This document shows, in pieces, positions 17,016-25,457 of a stretch of DNA of 64,000 nt. The stretch is from Bacteroidales bacterium (GTDB lineage Bacteria > Bacteroidota > Bacteroidia > Bacteroidales > UBA932): NCBI GenBank assembly GCA_016287075.1, contig JAEEVC010000004.1, positions 62,001 through 126,000 of the forward strand, read 5' to 3'. The first letter of the stretch is position 1, and the number at the start of each line of letters is the position of its first letter. The notes below the pieces were generated by a model. It was not told the origin of the DNA. It was given only the letters and a program-made list of their open reading frames with translations, and ran no database searches. Made by a program: the position numbers and the translations under genes.

Positions 17016-19552
17016 GGCTCCACCAGGTATTCGACCCGGCCGCCGCCCGCGAGCGCATCGAGAAGGCCGCTGACCGTCGCCGGGGTGATCGACGCGATGT
17101 TGTTCTTGTAATCGGAGACCATGTCCTTGCCCATCGCATAGCGGATGACAACGGTGGAGACGACCGTCTCCGGACGGCTCAAATCGTCCGCCATGGCGCC
17201 CTGTACCCGTTTTTTCCAGGCCTCCACATCCGCCTTCCCGAAGGATTTCGCCGCCCGGGCGATCCCCTCCCGCACTTTCGGCAGGGCTTCGGCCGGCTCC
17301 AGGGGGGACACCCCTGCCGGGAGTCCCGCCGCCTCCGCCGGGGCGCAGCGGACCATCATCCACATCCGTTCCTGGGGATAGGCCGTGAACCGGCCGCTGA
17401 CCGACACCGTCAGGCCGGTCCCGGCCAGGGAGTGGACGAGCGAGCGGCGCAGGGCTTCCGCCGCCATGCCGATCGCATAATTGTTGACGGCCGTCAGCGG
17501 ATACTCGGCCGTCAGCATGACGGCCAGTTCCGGAGCGGGGCCGGGAACCGTCTGCGTGACCGTCCCGGAGAGCGGGCTGTATCGGACGGGCGTACGCAGG
17601 GGCGGGTGATTCTCCGTATGGAAGCCACCCAGCGTGCGGCAGAGCTGCTTTTTGACCACATCGGGATCCAGGTCGCCCGCCAGGATAAGGACGCCGTCGT
17701 TCACGGCCGAAAAGCGCTCGGAGAAGAAGGCATCCGCCCGATCCCGGAGCGCGGGTCCCAGCCGTGCAGGGTCCCGGGAGAGGGTGTAACGGTAATCCGG
17801 GCAAAGGGCATCCTCCAGCCGGAAACGGAGCCCTTTTTCAGAGAAGGCTCCCGAGGGCAGGCGCAGCGCCTCGCAGGAAAGGAAATGCGAGAAGGCCTCT
17901 TCATTCATCCGGCGCTCCGTGGCCAGGGCGAGAAGGCTCCGCAGGAGGAGCGGCAGTTTCTGCCGCGGTGCAGACCCCGAAATGGCCATGTCCCGGACAT
18001 AGACATCCGTTTCCATCTCGATGCCGTTGGCCTTCAGCATATCCTGGAAGGCATAGGCGGTCAGGCCGCCCGTATCATACAGGCGCAGCATCTGCTCGAT
18101 GTAACCGGCCTCGCCGCGTTCCAGCCCCGCGACGGCGGTCGCGCCCCCGTTGAGCTGGAGGGCGTAGCTGAACATCCCGCTGCCCTTCATCTGCCTGAAA
18201 ATGACCCGCATCCCGTTGGAGAAGGTCCAGATCGCCCCGCCCGAAACCGGCTCGGGCTTCTCGGACTTGATCCGCACCCGGGGGAAGGACTCCGGCAGGC
18301 CGAGGGTGTCCCCCCGGTGCCATTCATAGCCCTCCTCCGGCGGGACGGTCGAGCCGAGCAGGTAGGCGAGGTTGTAATCGAAAAGCACCTGGTTCTCGTC
18401 CACGGAGTCGCGCGGCGCCGTCAGCTCGATCGTCAGGTTCCGCGACTGGTCGAAGACGGCCGACGCGATGCCGTTGAACAGGCGCAGGTCGGTCGTATCG
18501 GCGACCATCTTGCCGGAGAACAGTTTCGTCTCCTCGCTGTAGGGCGCCAGGTCGGAGCCGAACAGGAAGGACGCGATGCACCGGTCTACGTATTCCCCGT
18601 TGCCGACCCGCGCTTCCCCGCGGCGGACCATGTCGGTGTCCAGCACCCGCTTCATCTCCCGGAATTCGCCGGGGAGCGCACCGAAGGCCTCGAAGGAGGC
18701 CAGCATGTGCGCGACCATATGCATCGTCCCATCCAGATGGGCATCGTCGGTGCCGACGACGACGGTGTATTTCTCATCCCCGGCCGTGCGGCCGCTCCCG
18801 CTGTGCTCGAAACGGATGTCATAGAAAGGGATGCCCGCCCGGCGGAGTCCGCGGCGGAGCCGGTGGTCCAGCAGCGTTCCCATCTCCCGCGCGAAAAGGT
18901 CCATCACCAGCGTCTGGGCCGTGTTCATGTATTTCTGCGGGGTCCGGGCGGTCGCATAGGTCACACGGACCTCGGAAAGCGGGCCGGGGCGCCGCCGGAA
19001 ATAGAGGAAAGGGGACACGGAAGACTCCCAGACATAGTCCGAGGGGCCGTCTTTCCGTTTATAGACGGGCGGGACCGTCATGGAGAAAAGGTCCATCTTC
19101 CGCTTGACGTCGGCCGCATCGATGTCCCCGCTGATCACGAGCGCCTGGTCGGCCCGGCTCCGCGCCATCAGGTTGAAGGACAGGAGCAGGGTGGAATCCA
19201 GCGCCACGGCATTGTACACGGGCACCCCGTCGAAACGGATGACGGTCGAGCCCTCCAGGTCCTGGAAGCGGCCCTCGGAGCGGAGCCCGACGCCGTAGCG
19301 GGTCAGGAATCCGTCCAGTTCGGCGAGTTCGGCGCGCGTCTCGCCGGTCGGGACGTCGTCCCGGCGCACCAGCGCGAAATCGGCCGTTCCGCGCTCCGTC
19401 GTGTTCGGTATCATATAATAGGTCACGCCACAGTTCAGCACGCCTTTTTTCACCGCCTTGTCCATCGGCAGGGGCGGCAATTCCTGGGCTGGCATCATTC
19501 TTGATAATACCAGTCCTGCAAGCGTTAAAATCAGTCTGATCTGGTTGCGCAT
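17012..19552 (-). CDS. M16 (insulinase/pitrilysin) family protein lacking the zinc motif
   Basis: An 846-residue secreted protein from the ATG at 19552 (signal MRNQIRLILTLAGLVLSRMM, then PAQ). The two-half M16 fold is recognisable: GVLNCGVTYYMIPNTTERGT at the start, ALVISGDIDAADVKRKMDLF, FSNGMRVIFRQMKGSGMFSY at the second half, and VLILAGDLDPDVVKKQLCRT. No HxxEH zinc motif is found; the place where it should lie reads GETRAELAELDGFLTRYG. It is therefore probably a non-catalytic M16 subunit of the kind that pairs with an active one, but no active partner is adjacent. It heads the transcript that includes DUF3109. Confidence 0.78.
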   Translation of the reverse strand: MRNQIRLILTLAGLVLSRMMPAQELPPLPMDKAVKKGVLNCGVTYYMIPNTTERGTADFALVRRDDVPTGETRAELAELDGFLTRYGVGLRSEGRFQDLEGSTVIRFDGVPVYNAVALDSTLLLSFNLMARSRADQALVISGDIDAADVKRKMDLFSMTVPPVYKRKDGPSDYVWESSVSPFLYFRRRPGPLSEVRVTYATARTPQKYMNTAQTLVMDLFAREMGTLLDHRLRRGLRRAGIPFYDIRFEHSGSGRTAGDEKYTVVVGTDDAHLDGTMHMVAHMLASFEAFGALPGEFREMKRVLDTDMVRRGEARVGNGEYVDRCIASFLFGSDLAPYSEETKLFSGKMVADTTDLRLFNGIASAVFDQSRNLTIELTAPRDSVDENQVLFDYNLAYLLGSTVPPEEGYEWHRGDTLGLPESFPRVRIKSEKPEPVSGGAIWTFSNGMRVIFRQMKGSGMFSYALQLNGGATAVAGLERGEAGYIEQMLRLYDTGGLTAYAFQDMLKANGIEMETDVYVRDMAISGSAPRQKLPLLLRSLLALATERRMNEEAFSHFLSCEALRLPSGAFSEKGLRFRLEDALCPDYRYTLSRDPARLGPALRDRADAFFSERFSAVNDGVLILAGDLDPDVVKKQLCRTLGGFHTENHPPLRTPVRYSPLSGTVTQTVPGPAPELAVMLTAEYPLTAVNNYAIGMAAEALRRSLVHSLAGTGLTVSVSGRFTAYPQERMWMMVRCAPAEAAGLPAGVSPLEPAEALPKVREGIARAAKSFGKADVEAWKKRVQGAMADDLSRPETVVSTVVIRYAMGKDMVSDYKNNIASITPATVSGLLDALAGGGRVEYLVEP

Positions 19553-19576
19553 GATAAAAATACCCCGGACGGAGTA

Positions 19577-19584
19577 CAAAAATA
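19577..19584 (-). promoter_or_regulatory. -7 element of the M16-like gene
   Basis: Minus-strand TATTTTTG (plus CAAAAATA, 19577-19584), exact consensus, 25 bp upstream of the ATG at 19552. Confidence 0.55.
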
Positions 19585-19598
19585 ACACAAATATTTGC

Positions 19599-19606
19599 TA
19601 ATTTTG
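19599..19606 (+). promoter_or_regulatory. -7 element of the TPR gene
   Basis: TAATTTTG at 19599-19606, exact consensus, 36 bp before the ATG at 19643. It is divergent from the M16-like promoter 14 bp away. Confidence 0.5.
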
Positions 19607-19642
19607 CAAAATACGTGCTGAAGTAAATAACAAATAAAGCCA

Positions 19643-20596
19643 ATGAGGAATATGAAAAGATTATTTACCCTTCTCGCCGCGGCGCTCATGACCGCCGCCG
19701 TCGCATCCGCCCAGGATGTCGAAACCTTCAATTCCGCTGTCGAAACCTTCAACAACGGGGCGCTCGCCCGCGGTGACGGCAACAACGTGGAGGCGCTCTC
19801 GATGTTCAAGCAGGCGCTCACGATGTTCGAAGGCTGTGGGGAAGAAGGCGCCGAAATGGTCGCCAAGTGCAAGGAAGTCATTCCCGGTACCATCCTCGCC
19901 ATCGCCAAGGAGCTGATCAATAACAAGGACTACGACAAGGCGCTCGAGACCCTCAAGGAAGCCGAGGCCACCGCCAAGGATTATAATGTGGAAGATGTCG
20001 CGGCCGAAGCCGCCGAACTGGTTCCCGACGCCCTGCTCCGCAAAGGTACGACGCTCGTCCAGGCCAAGAACTTCGCCGACGGCGCCGCCGCCCTCCAGGA
20101 GGTGATCGCCCTCCAGCCGGAGAACGGCAAGGCCTACCTGCTGTTCGGCCAGGCGCTGATGAACAGCGGCAATCTGGACGGCGCCCTGGAGGCGCTCAAG
20201 GCCGCCGCCGCCCTCGGCCAGGAAGGCACCGCCAACAAGCTTATCGGCAACATCTACCTCAAGCAGGGCCAGGCCCTCCTGAAGGGCGGCAAGGCCCTCG
20301 ATGCGGCCGCAGCCATCGAGAACGCCCTCCAGTATGTCGAAAACGCCGGTGCGTACAAGCTCCTCGCCAGTTCCTGGATGAAGGCCGGCAAGAGCGCGAA
20401 GGCCCTCGATGCCTATAAGAAGTACCTCGAGATCTCCCCGAACGCCGCCGACGCCGCCGACATCATGGTGACCATCGCGGCCACCGCCCAGAAAGCCGGT
20501 GACAAGGCGACCGCCATCGAGTACTACAGCAAGCTCACGGGCAATGCCAAGTACGGCGAAACCGCCAAAGCCCAGCTCGCCGCGCTGAAGAAGTAA
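19643..20596 (+). CDS. Periplasmic tetratricopeptide-repeat protein
   Basis: A 317-residue protein with a signal peptide (MRNMKRLFTLLAAALMTAAV, then ASAQ). The rest is helical repeats, with TPR-like units at about residues 95-130, 140-170 (NGKAYLLFGQALMNSGNLDG), 185-215 and 235-270 (YKLLASSWMKAGKSAKALDA). It is probably a protein-interaction scaffold in the periplasm. A second ATG at 19652 is also plausible. Its stop TAA shares a base with the ATG of the U32 gene (TAATG), indicating coupling. Confidence 0.85.
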   Translation: MRNMKRLFTLLAAALMTAAVASAQDVETFNSAVETFNNGALARGDGNNVEALSMFKQALTMFEGCGEEGAEMVAKCKEVIPGTILAIAKELINNKDYDKALETLKEAEATAKDYNVEDVAAEAAELVPDALLRKGTTLVQAKNFADGAAALQEVIALQPENGKAYLLFGQALMNSGNLDGALEALKAAAALGQEGTANKLIGNIYLKQGQALLKGGKALDAAAAIENALQYVENAGAYKLLASSWMKAGKSAKALDAYKKYLEISPNAADAADIMVTIAATAQKAGDKATAIEYYSKLTGNAKYGETAKAQLAALKK

Positions 20597-22470
20597 TGCT
20601 TCCGCTGGAACTCCTCGCTCCCGCGAGAACCCTGGAAATCGGCATCGCAGCCATTGACTGCGGTGCCGATGCCGTGTATATCGCAGGGCCCGCGTTCGGT
20701 GCCCGGCAGGCGGCGGGGAATTCCGTGGAGGACATCGCGAAGCTCTGCGCCTACGCCCATCGGTTCGGCGCCCGCATCTTCGTGACGCTCAATACCATAT
20801 TATATGAAGAAGAGCTGGCGGAAGCCCGGAAACTGATCGGGGCGCTGACGGCGGCCGGCGCCGACGGGCTGATCGTCCAGGACCTGGCGGTCCCGCAGCT
20901 CACCGGACCGGACAGCCCGCTCCGCCTGCACGCTTCCACCCAATGCGCCATCCGGACGCCGGAAAAGGCCCGGCGCTACGAGGCGATGGGCTTCTCCCGG
21001 CTCGTGCTCGAGCGGGAACTGTCCCTCGCCGAGGTGCGTGCCATCCGCGAGGCGGTTTCGTGCGAACTGGAATTCTTCGTCCACGGGGCCCTTTGCGTCT
21101 GCTACAGCGGGCAGTGCTACCTGTCCGAGGCCCTGACCGGCCGGAGCGCGAACCGCGGTGCCTGCGCGCAGGCCTGCCGCTCGCGCTATGACCTGGTGGA
21201 CGCGGACGGGAAGGTGCTCGTACGCAACAAAGCCCTCCTTTCGCTCAAGGACTACAACCTCCTGCAACGGGTCGGCGAACTGGCCGAAGCCGGTGTATGC
21301 TCCTTCAAGATTGAAGGGCGGCTCAAGGGGCTCACCTACGTCAAAAACACCGTCCGGGCCTATTCGGAGGCCCTTGACGAACTGGTCCGGCGCTTCCCGG
21401 ACCGCTATCGCCGCGCCGCTTTCGGACACGTTTCCGGCGGCTTCCTGCCGGATCTGGCCAAAACCTTCAACCGCGGCTATACCGAGCTGTTCTTCGACGG
21501 GGCGCGCAGCCGCGGCTGGTCCTCGATGGACGCCCCCACGTCGCTCGGGGAACCGGTCGGCCGCGTCCGCTCCGTCTCCCCGGGACGTCCCGGCGCCGCC
21601 GGGCCGGGCGGCCGGATCGAACTGAAAGACCTTCCGGCCGGCATCCGCCTCCGCAACGGCGACGGTTTCGCCTTCTCCGCGCCCGACGGCGAAGTCGTCG
21701 GATTCCGCGGCGACGTCTGCGACGGGGCCGTCATCCGCGGGGACATCCCCGCCGGGATCCGCCCCGGCACGCCCCTGTACCGCAACAGCGACAGCGCCTT
21801 CGAAAAGGCGGTCGAAGCCGGACGTTGCGTACGGGAAATCTCCGTCCAGATGGACGTAACCATCTCTTCCAAAAGCATTTCCATCAACGCGCGATCCGAA
21901 GACGGACGCGGAATCCAGTTGGAGAAGGCGGTCAGCGGCGAACCCGCCCGCGACCGGGAGCGCCTTGTCGCGCTGGTCCGCGGCCAGCTCGGGAAGCGGG
22001 CCGGGCATTATACCTTCACCGTCGCACACATCGACGCGACGGCGCAGCCGATCCCGCTGATGCCCGCATCCTTCCTCAACGCCCTTCGCCGCGAGACCGC
22101 GGACGCCCTGGACGCCCTGCCCGTCCGGGCCATCCCGCTCGGGGGCGCCACGCCGGGACGGACGCTCCGTTTCCCGGAGGCGGCCACCTACAAGGACAAC
22201 ATCGCCAACTCCCTAGCCCGGGAATACTATGCCGGACACGGAAGCGCCTCACAGGAAGCGGCTTACGAACTCACCCACAGGCCCGGCGCCGAATTGATGC
22301 GGACCCGGTACTGCCTCCGCTACGAACTGGGCATGTGCCCCGTCCACCAGGGCGCCCCGGACCCGGGTCCCCTGTTCCTCCTCAACAACGGCTGCCGCCT
22401 CCCCCTCCGTTTCGACTGCCGCGCCTGCGAGATGGCCGTGCTCAGTCCGGAAGGATCCATCAGAGAATAA
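20596..22470 (+). CDS. U32 family peptidase-like protein (RNA hydroxylation type, with DUF3656)
   Basis: A 624-residue protein. The U32 core (residues 1-330) has ELLAPARTLEIGIAAIDCGA, the conserved FVHGALCVCYSGQCYLSEAL, NRGACAQACRSRYDLVDADG and SFKIEGRLKGLTYVKN. A DUF3656-like region and a C-terminal cysteine set (RYCLRYELGMCP, FDCRACEM) follow. U32 relatives TrhP and RlhA hydroxylate tRNA or 23S rRNA uridine/cytidine, probably through an iron-sulfur site. The cysteines here fit that use rather than collagenase activity. Whether this one acts on tRNA or rRNA cannot be told. Confidence 0.85.
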   Translation: MLPLELLAPARTLEIGIAAIDCGADAVYIAGPAFGARQAAGNSVEDIAKLCAYAHRFGARIFVTLNTILYEEELAEARKLIGALTAAGADGLIVQDLAVPQLTGPDSPLRLHASTQCAIRTPEKARRYEAMGFSRLVLERELSLAEVRAIREAVSCELEFFVHGALCVCYSGQCYLSEALTGRSANRGACAQACRSRYDLVDADGKVLVRNKALLSLKDYNLLQRVGELAEAGVCSFKIEGRLKGLTYVKNTVRAYSEALDELVRRFPDRYRRAAFGHVSGGFLPDLAKTFNRGYTELFFDGARSRGWSSMDAPTSLGEPVGRVRSVSPGRPGAAGPGGRIELKDLPAGIRLRNGDGFAFSAPDGEVVGFRGDVCDGAVIRGDIPAGIRPGTPLYRNSDSAFEKAVEAGRCVREISVQMDVTISSKSISINARSEDGRGIQLEKAVSGEPARDRERLVALVRGQLGKRAGHYTFTVAHIDATAQPIPLMPASFLNALRRETADALDALPVRAIPLGGATPGRTLRFPEAATYKDNIANSLAREYYAGHGSASQEAAYELTHRPGAELMRTRYCLRYELGMCPVHQGAPDPGPLFLLNNGCRLPLRFDCRACEMAVLSPEGSIRE

Positions 22471-22495
22471 TTGTCTGCCCAAGGCCGGTTTCCCA

Positions 22496-22804
22496 TCACA
22501 ATGAAGAGACCGGCCGGACGATTTCAACGCGCATGCCCAGTGCGTGGATAATCCTATAGAATGTGGAAACGGTCGGAACGATCTGCCCCCTTTCAATACG
22601 GGAAATATAACTCTTGGTAGCACCGATTTTTTCCGCGACAGCCGCTTGTGTCATTTTCGCCTCTTTACGGCTTTCCAAAAGAATCGCGGCATTGTATTCA
22701 TCCCATGCCTTATTGACAGCATGCTCCCATGTCCGGGAACCCACCGGCCCCAACTCGCGCGCAAGTTCGGCATCCACATCGTAAAGGTCATCTGCTCTCA
22801 TCAT
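22496..22804 (-). CDS. XRE-type antitoxin of a HigBA-like pair
   Basis: A 102-residue protein. The helix-turn-helix (about residues 50-95) reads KMTQAAVAEKIGATKSYISR, then GQIVPTVSTFYRIIHALGM. The N-terminal half (LYDVDAELARELGPVGSRTW) probably binds the toxin. It follows the toxin with a 17-bp overlap, the toxin-first order of HigBA loci. HigA-type proteins repress their own promoter. Confidence 0.85.
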   Translation of the reverse strand: MMRADDLYDVDAELARELGPVGSRTWEHAVNKAWDEYNAAILLESRKEAKMTQAAVAEKIGATKSYISRIERGQIVPTVSTFYRIIHALGMRVEIVRPVSSL

Positions 22805-23111
22805 ATGCTTTCTTCAATCGTTTAGCCTTCTCAAATTCTCCGGGAGGAGTCCGCTTTGTCTTCTTGATAAAACAGTTCAATAAGACAATAAGGTCCTCGT
22901 CACCATAGACAAAAAACAACCGTGCCTCCTTATTCCTGAGCGTAATCCGGAACTCATAAATGGCATCCCCCATATAATTGATAAAGTGGCGGGGAATCCG
23001 GTCATTCGTTTTCAATAGAGCCAGCGAACGCCTGATCTTAGCTTGCTCCTCCTGGGTCAATGAGTCGATAAACACCTTATAATAGTGTTGATATGCTCTT
23101 ATCCGTCTCAC
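22788..23111 (-). CDS. RelE/HigB-like toxin (phage Gp49-like family)
   Basis: A 107-residue basic protein with the family layout: RRIRAYQHYYKVFIDSLTQE at the start, a PRHFINYMGDAIYEFRITLR core with the conserved YE(F/I)R, LFFVYGDEDLIVLLNCFIKK, and the TPPGEFEKAKRLKKAYDE tail. Relatives are ribosome-dependent mRNA endonucleases. The start is a GTG at 23109-23111, supported by alignment of residues 1-20 with family N-termini. A strong promoter lies directly upstream, with its -7 box only 2 bases from this GTG, so the mRNA may be leaderless. Confidence 0.85.
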   Translation of the reverse strand: MRRIRAYQHYYKVFIDSLTQEEQAKIRRSLALLKTNDRIPRHFINYMGDAIYEFRITLRNKEARLFFVYGDEDLIVLLNCFIKKTKRTPPGEFEKAKRLKKAYDESR

Positions 23112-23113
23112 CG

Positions 23114-23144
23114 CAAAGATATAAAAAGTTTTAATATATTACAA
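23114..23144 (-). promoter_or_regulatory. Promoter of the HigBA-like operon
   Basis: On the minus strand, TTG (plus CAA, 23142-23144), a 20-bp spacer and TATCTTTG (plus CAAAGATA, 23114-23121). The expected start of transcription falls within or just after the toxin GTG codon. Confidence 0.7.
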
Positions 23145-23151
23145 CCTCGTA

Positions 23152-24381
23152 TCAGATCAGCTCCAACACCAGGTCCACGTCGCCGAAGCGGCCGGTCCTG
23201 CCGCTGTATTTCTCGATGTAGCGGCGGGAGAGCTGGCCGCGCCAGACGACATCGTCGCGGGAATTCAGCGGAATGGCGACTTCGAAACCGTAGGCCTTGG
23301 AATTGTATTTGACCACGGCGGAGCATTTCCAGGTGGTCTGGGAGCCGCCGTCATCCTCGATGACCATGAAGGCGACCTGGTCGAGCATGGAGGACCATTC
23401 CGACACGAGGACGGCGTTGAACGGCAGGGAGAGGCCGACCTGTTTGCGGCGGACGACGATCATGAAATCCGTCACGGTCGGGTTGTAGAGGGCGAGTTCG
23501 GCCTCCGTCGTGGCGGTAAAGTCCTCCACGGCCCCGCATTTGACGAAGAATTCGGCCCCGCCGGCGAACCAGCTGTCGTAATTCCGCGCGGCCTTGAAGG
23601 AGCGGAGCACAAGCGTGCGCAATTCCGACGGACTGCGGGTCTGCACGCCTTGCGCGGCCCCGCTGCGGGCGCAGGTTGCCTTCCTCCCGCCGCTGACCAC
23701 AATCTCGCCGCCGCTCCCCCAGTCGGGATCCTCCCGGCGGAGCATCTCCAGGGTTTTGTAGCACGCGTCCTCGTTGCGGTTGACGACCCAGACCGGTCGT
23801 TCCTGCGCCACGGACTCGTCCACGAAAACCTTGTCGCCTTCCGGCGTCCAACCGATGTTCCGGTCCCCGCCGTCCAGCGGGTCATAGGTGATGACCGGCG
23901 GCGTCCTGCCATCCCAATCCGCTGCATAAGGCCAGTAAATCTGGATATCCGAGGAGGAGAGGGAGGCGATATACTCCTCCGGATCCGCCGTGCCGGAGCG
24001 CGTCGCGAAGTGTTCCGCGACGGCGGCGGCGAGCAGGTCGCGGAGCGGCGTGTCCTCCGCCGCACGCGTCGGGGCGGCACGCCGTCCCTCCGGCCGGCTG
24101 TCCCCGACACCCGCCCCCGGATCGGCGAACAGGTCACGCATGGTGTACTCCTCGTCATAACCGTTGGCCACGGAGGCGGAAACCGCCCCGGCCACTTCCG
24201 CAAGCTGCGCCGTACCAAGCGGGACCGTGGACAGGATCTGCGCCACTTCGGCAAGCGGGACGACCGCATCCTCCCGCACATGTTCCTCCACCCGGTCATC
24301 CAGTTCTTCGCAGCCCGCCGCCACCAACAGCGCGCATGCCAGGGCGAACCCACCCTTCCCAAGCATTCCGTTCTTTTTCAT
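23152..24381 (-). CDS. Hypothetical lipoprotein
   Basis: A 409-residue protein with a lipoprotein signal (MKKNGMLGKGGFALACALLV, then AAGC as lipobox). The mature part has an acidic/helical N-terminal half and a beta-rich C-terminal half containing KTLEMLRREDPDWGSGGEIV, NYDSWFAGGAEFFVKCGAVE, VAFMVIEDDGGSQTTWKCSA and an ending RTGRFGDVDLVLELI. I do not recognise a named domain. It is a stand-alone gene between the HigBA-like pair and prmC. Confidence 0.8.
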   Translation of the reverse strand: MKKNGMLGKGGFALACALLVAAGCEELDDRVEEHVREDAVVPLAEVAQILSTVPLGTAQLAEVAGAVSASVANGYDEEYTMRDLFADPGAGVGDSRPEGRRAAPTRAAEDTPLRDLLAAAVAEHFATRSGTADPEEYIASLSSSDIQIYWPYAADWDGRTPPVITYDPLDGGDRNIGWTPEGDKVFVDESVAQERPVWVVNRNEDACYKTLEMLRREDPDWGSGGEIVVSGGRKATCARSGAAQGVQTRSPSELRTLVLRSFKAARNYDSWFAGGAEFFVKCGAVEDFTATTEAELALYNPTVTDFMIVVRRKQVGLSLPFNAVLVSEWSSMLDQVAFMVIEDDGGSQTTWKCSAVVKYNSKAYGFEVAIPLNSRDDVVWRGQLSRRYIEKYSGRTGRFGDVDLVLELI

Positions 24382-24448
24382 AAGCGTTCCTTTCCGGCAA
24401 AGGACGGAAGGGAAAAACGTTTATAAAAAATAAAAACGTTTAAATGCG

Positions 24449-24484
24449 AAAAACGGCCACCCAGCATATTGGGAGGCCGTTTTT
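24449..24484 (-). terminator. Intrinsic terminator after prmC
   Basis: AAACGGCC-A-CCCA and TGGG-A-GGCCGTTT form a long stem around the loop GCATAT, flanked by A/T runs on both sides. It lies 58 bp past the prmC stop on the minus strand and ends the PBP1a-ddl-prmC transcript. Confidence 0.8.
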
Positions 24485-24542
24485 CATAACGAAGAGCGGC
24501 GAATTTTTCAAAAAAAACGCCCTTTTCGTCAGCAGGCTGCGC

Positions 24543-25457
24543 CTATTTCATGTAGAAAACAAAGCGGGAACGGTCGAAAAAGTCCTTGATCCGGGTCACT
24601 TCCCGCCACCCGGCGTCCCGGAAGAGGGCGGCCGTCTCGGCGCCGAGGCATTCGTTGATCTCGGTCATGCCCTTGCCCTCCTTCGCCAGGAACCGTTCCG
24701 ACCAGCGCGAAACGGCGCGGTAGAACAGGAGCGGGTCGTCATCCGGCACGAAGAGGGCCGAGGCCGGCTCGTAATCCAGCACATTGCGCCGCAGCAGGGG
24801 CTTTTCCTTTTCCATGATATACGGCGGGTTGCTCAGGACGATGTCAAACGGCCCGTAGGCGAATTCCTGCTCCGTATCCAGCACGTCGCCGCGGACGAAG
24901 ACCGGGGCGACGGCACCCGCCGAACGTACCTCCTCCTTGAAGGGCTGGCCCGCCGCCACGGCGAGCGCGCCTTCGGAGATATCGACGCCTACGACCCGCA
25001 CGCCGGGAACGGACAGGGCAAGGGTCCAGGCGATGTTGCCCGACCCCGTGCAGAGGTCCAGGATCCGGACCGGTTCCGCGTCCCGCCCATAGGGGGAACG
25101 GAAGCGCTGGATCTGCTTGGCCATCTTAATGGCCTCACGGCAAAGCATTTCCGTCTCGGGACGGGGAATGAGCGTATCTGCGTTTACATGGAAAACCCGT
25201 CCGCAGAATTCGGCCTTGCCGATGACGTATTGGACCGGTTCGCCTTCCCGGAGCCGCGCCATTCCCTCCTCCAGTTTCGGCAGTTTCCGCCGGTCGATGA
25301 CGTAGCCCGGCTCGACGATGTGGGTATAATTCCGGGTCCCGATGACCGCCTCGCAGAGCATCAGCACGATGTTCCGCGCCTCGGCCGTCGGGTACAGATG
25401 CTCCAGCGAAGCGATGTTTTCCCGAAGGAACTCCGTCAGCAGGCAGTCCTTACGCAT
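24543..25457 (-). CDS. prmC: Peptide chain release factor N(5)-glutamine methyltransferase
   Basis: Methylates the GGQ glutamine of release factors RF1/RF2 using SAM. The 304-residue protein has an N-terminal helical domain (residues 1-70), the EPVQYVIGKAEFCGRVFHVN segment, the SAM-binding motif ILDLCTGSGNIAWTLAL near residue 120, and the catalytic NPPYI near 190. The start at 25457 (MRKDCLLTEFLRENIASLEH) overlaps the end of ddl by 8 bp. The frame is open further upstream, but only within ddl. Confidence 0.94.
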   Translation of the reverse strand: MRKDCLLTEFLRENIASLEHLYPTAEARNIVLMLCEAVIGTRNYTHIVEPGYVIDRRKLPKLEEGMARLREGEPVQYVIGKAEFCGRVFHVNADTLIPRPETEMLCREAIKMAKQIQRFRSPYGRDAEPVRILDLCTGSGNIAWTLALSVPGVRVVGVDISEGALAVAAGQPFKEEVRSAGAVAPVFVRGDVLDTEQEFAYGPFDIVLSNPPYIMEKEKPLLRRNVLDYEPASALFVPDDDPLLFYRAVSRWSERFLAKEGKGMTEINECLGAETAALFRDAGWREVTRIKDFFDRSRFVFYMK

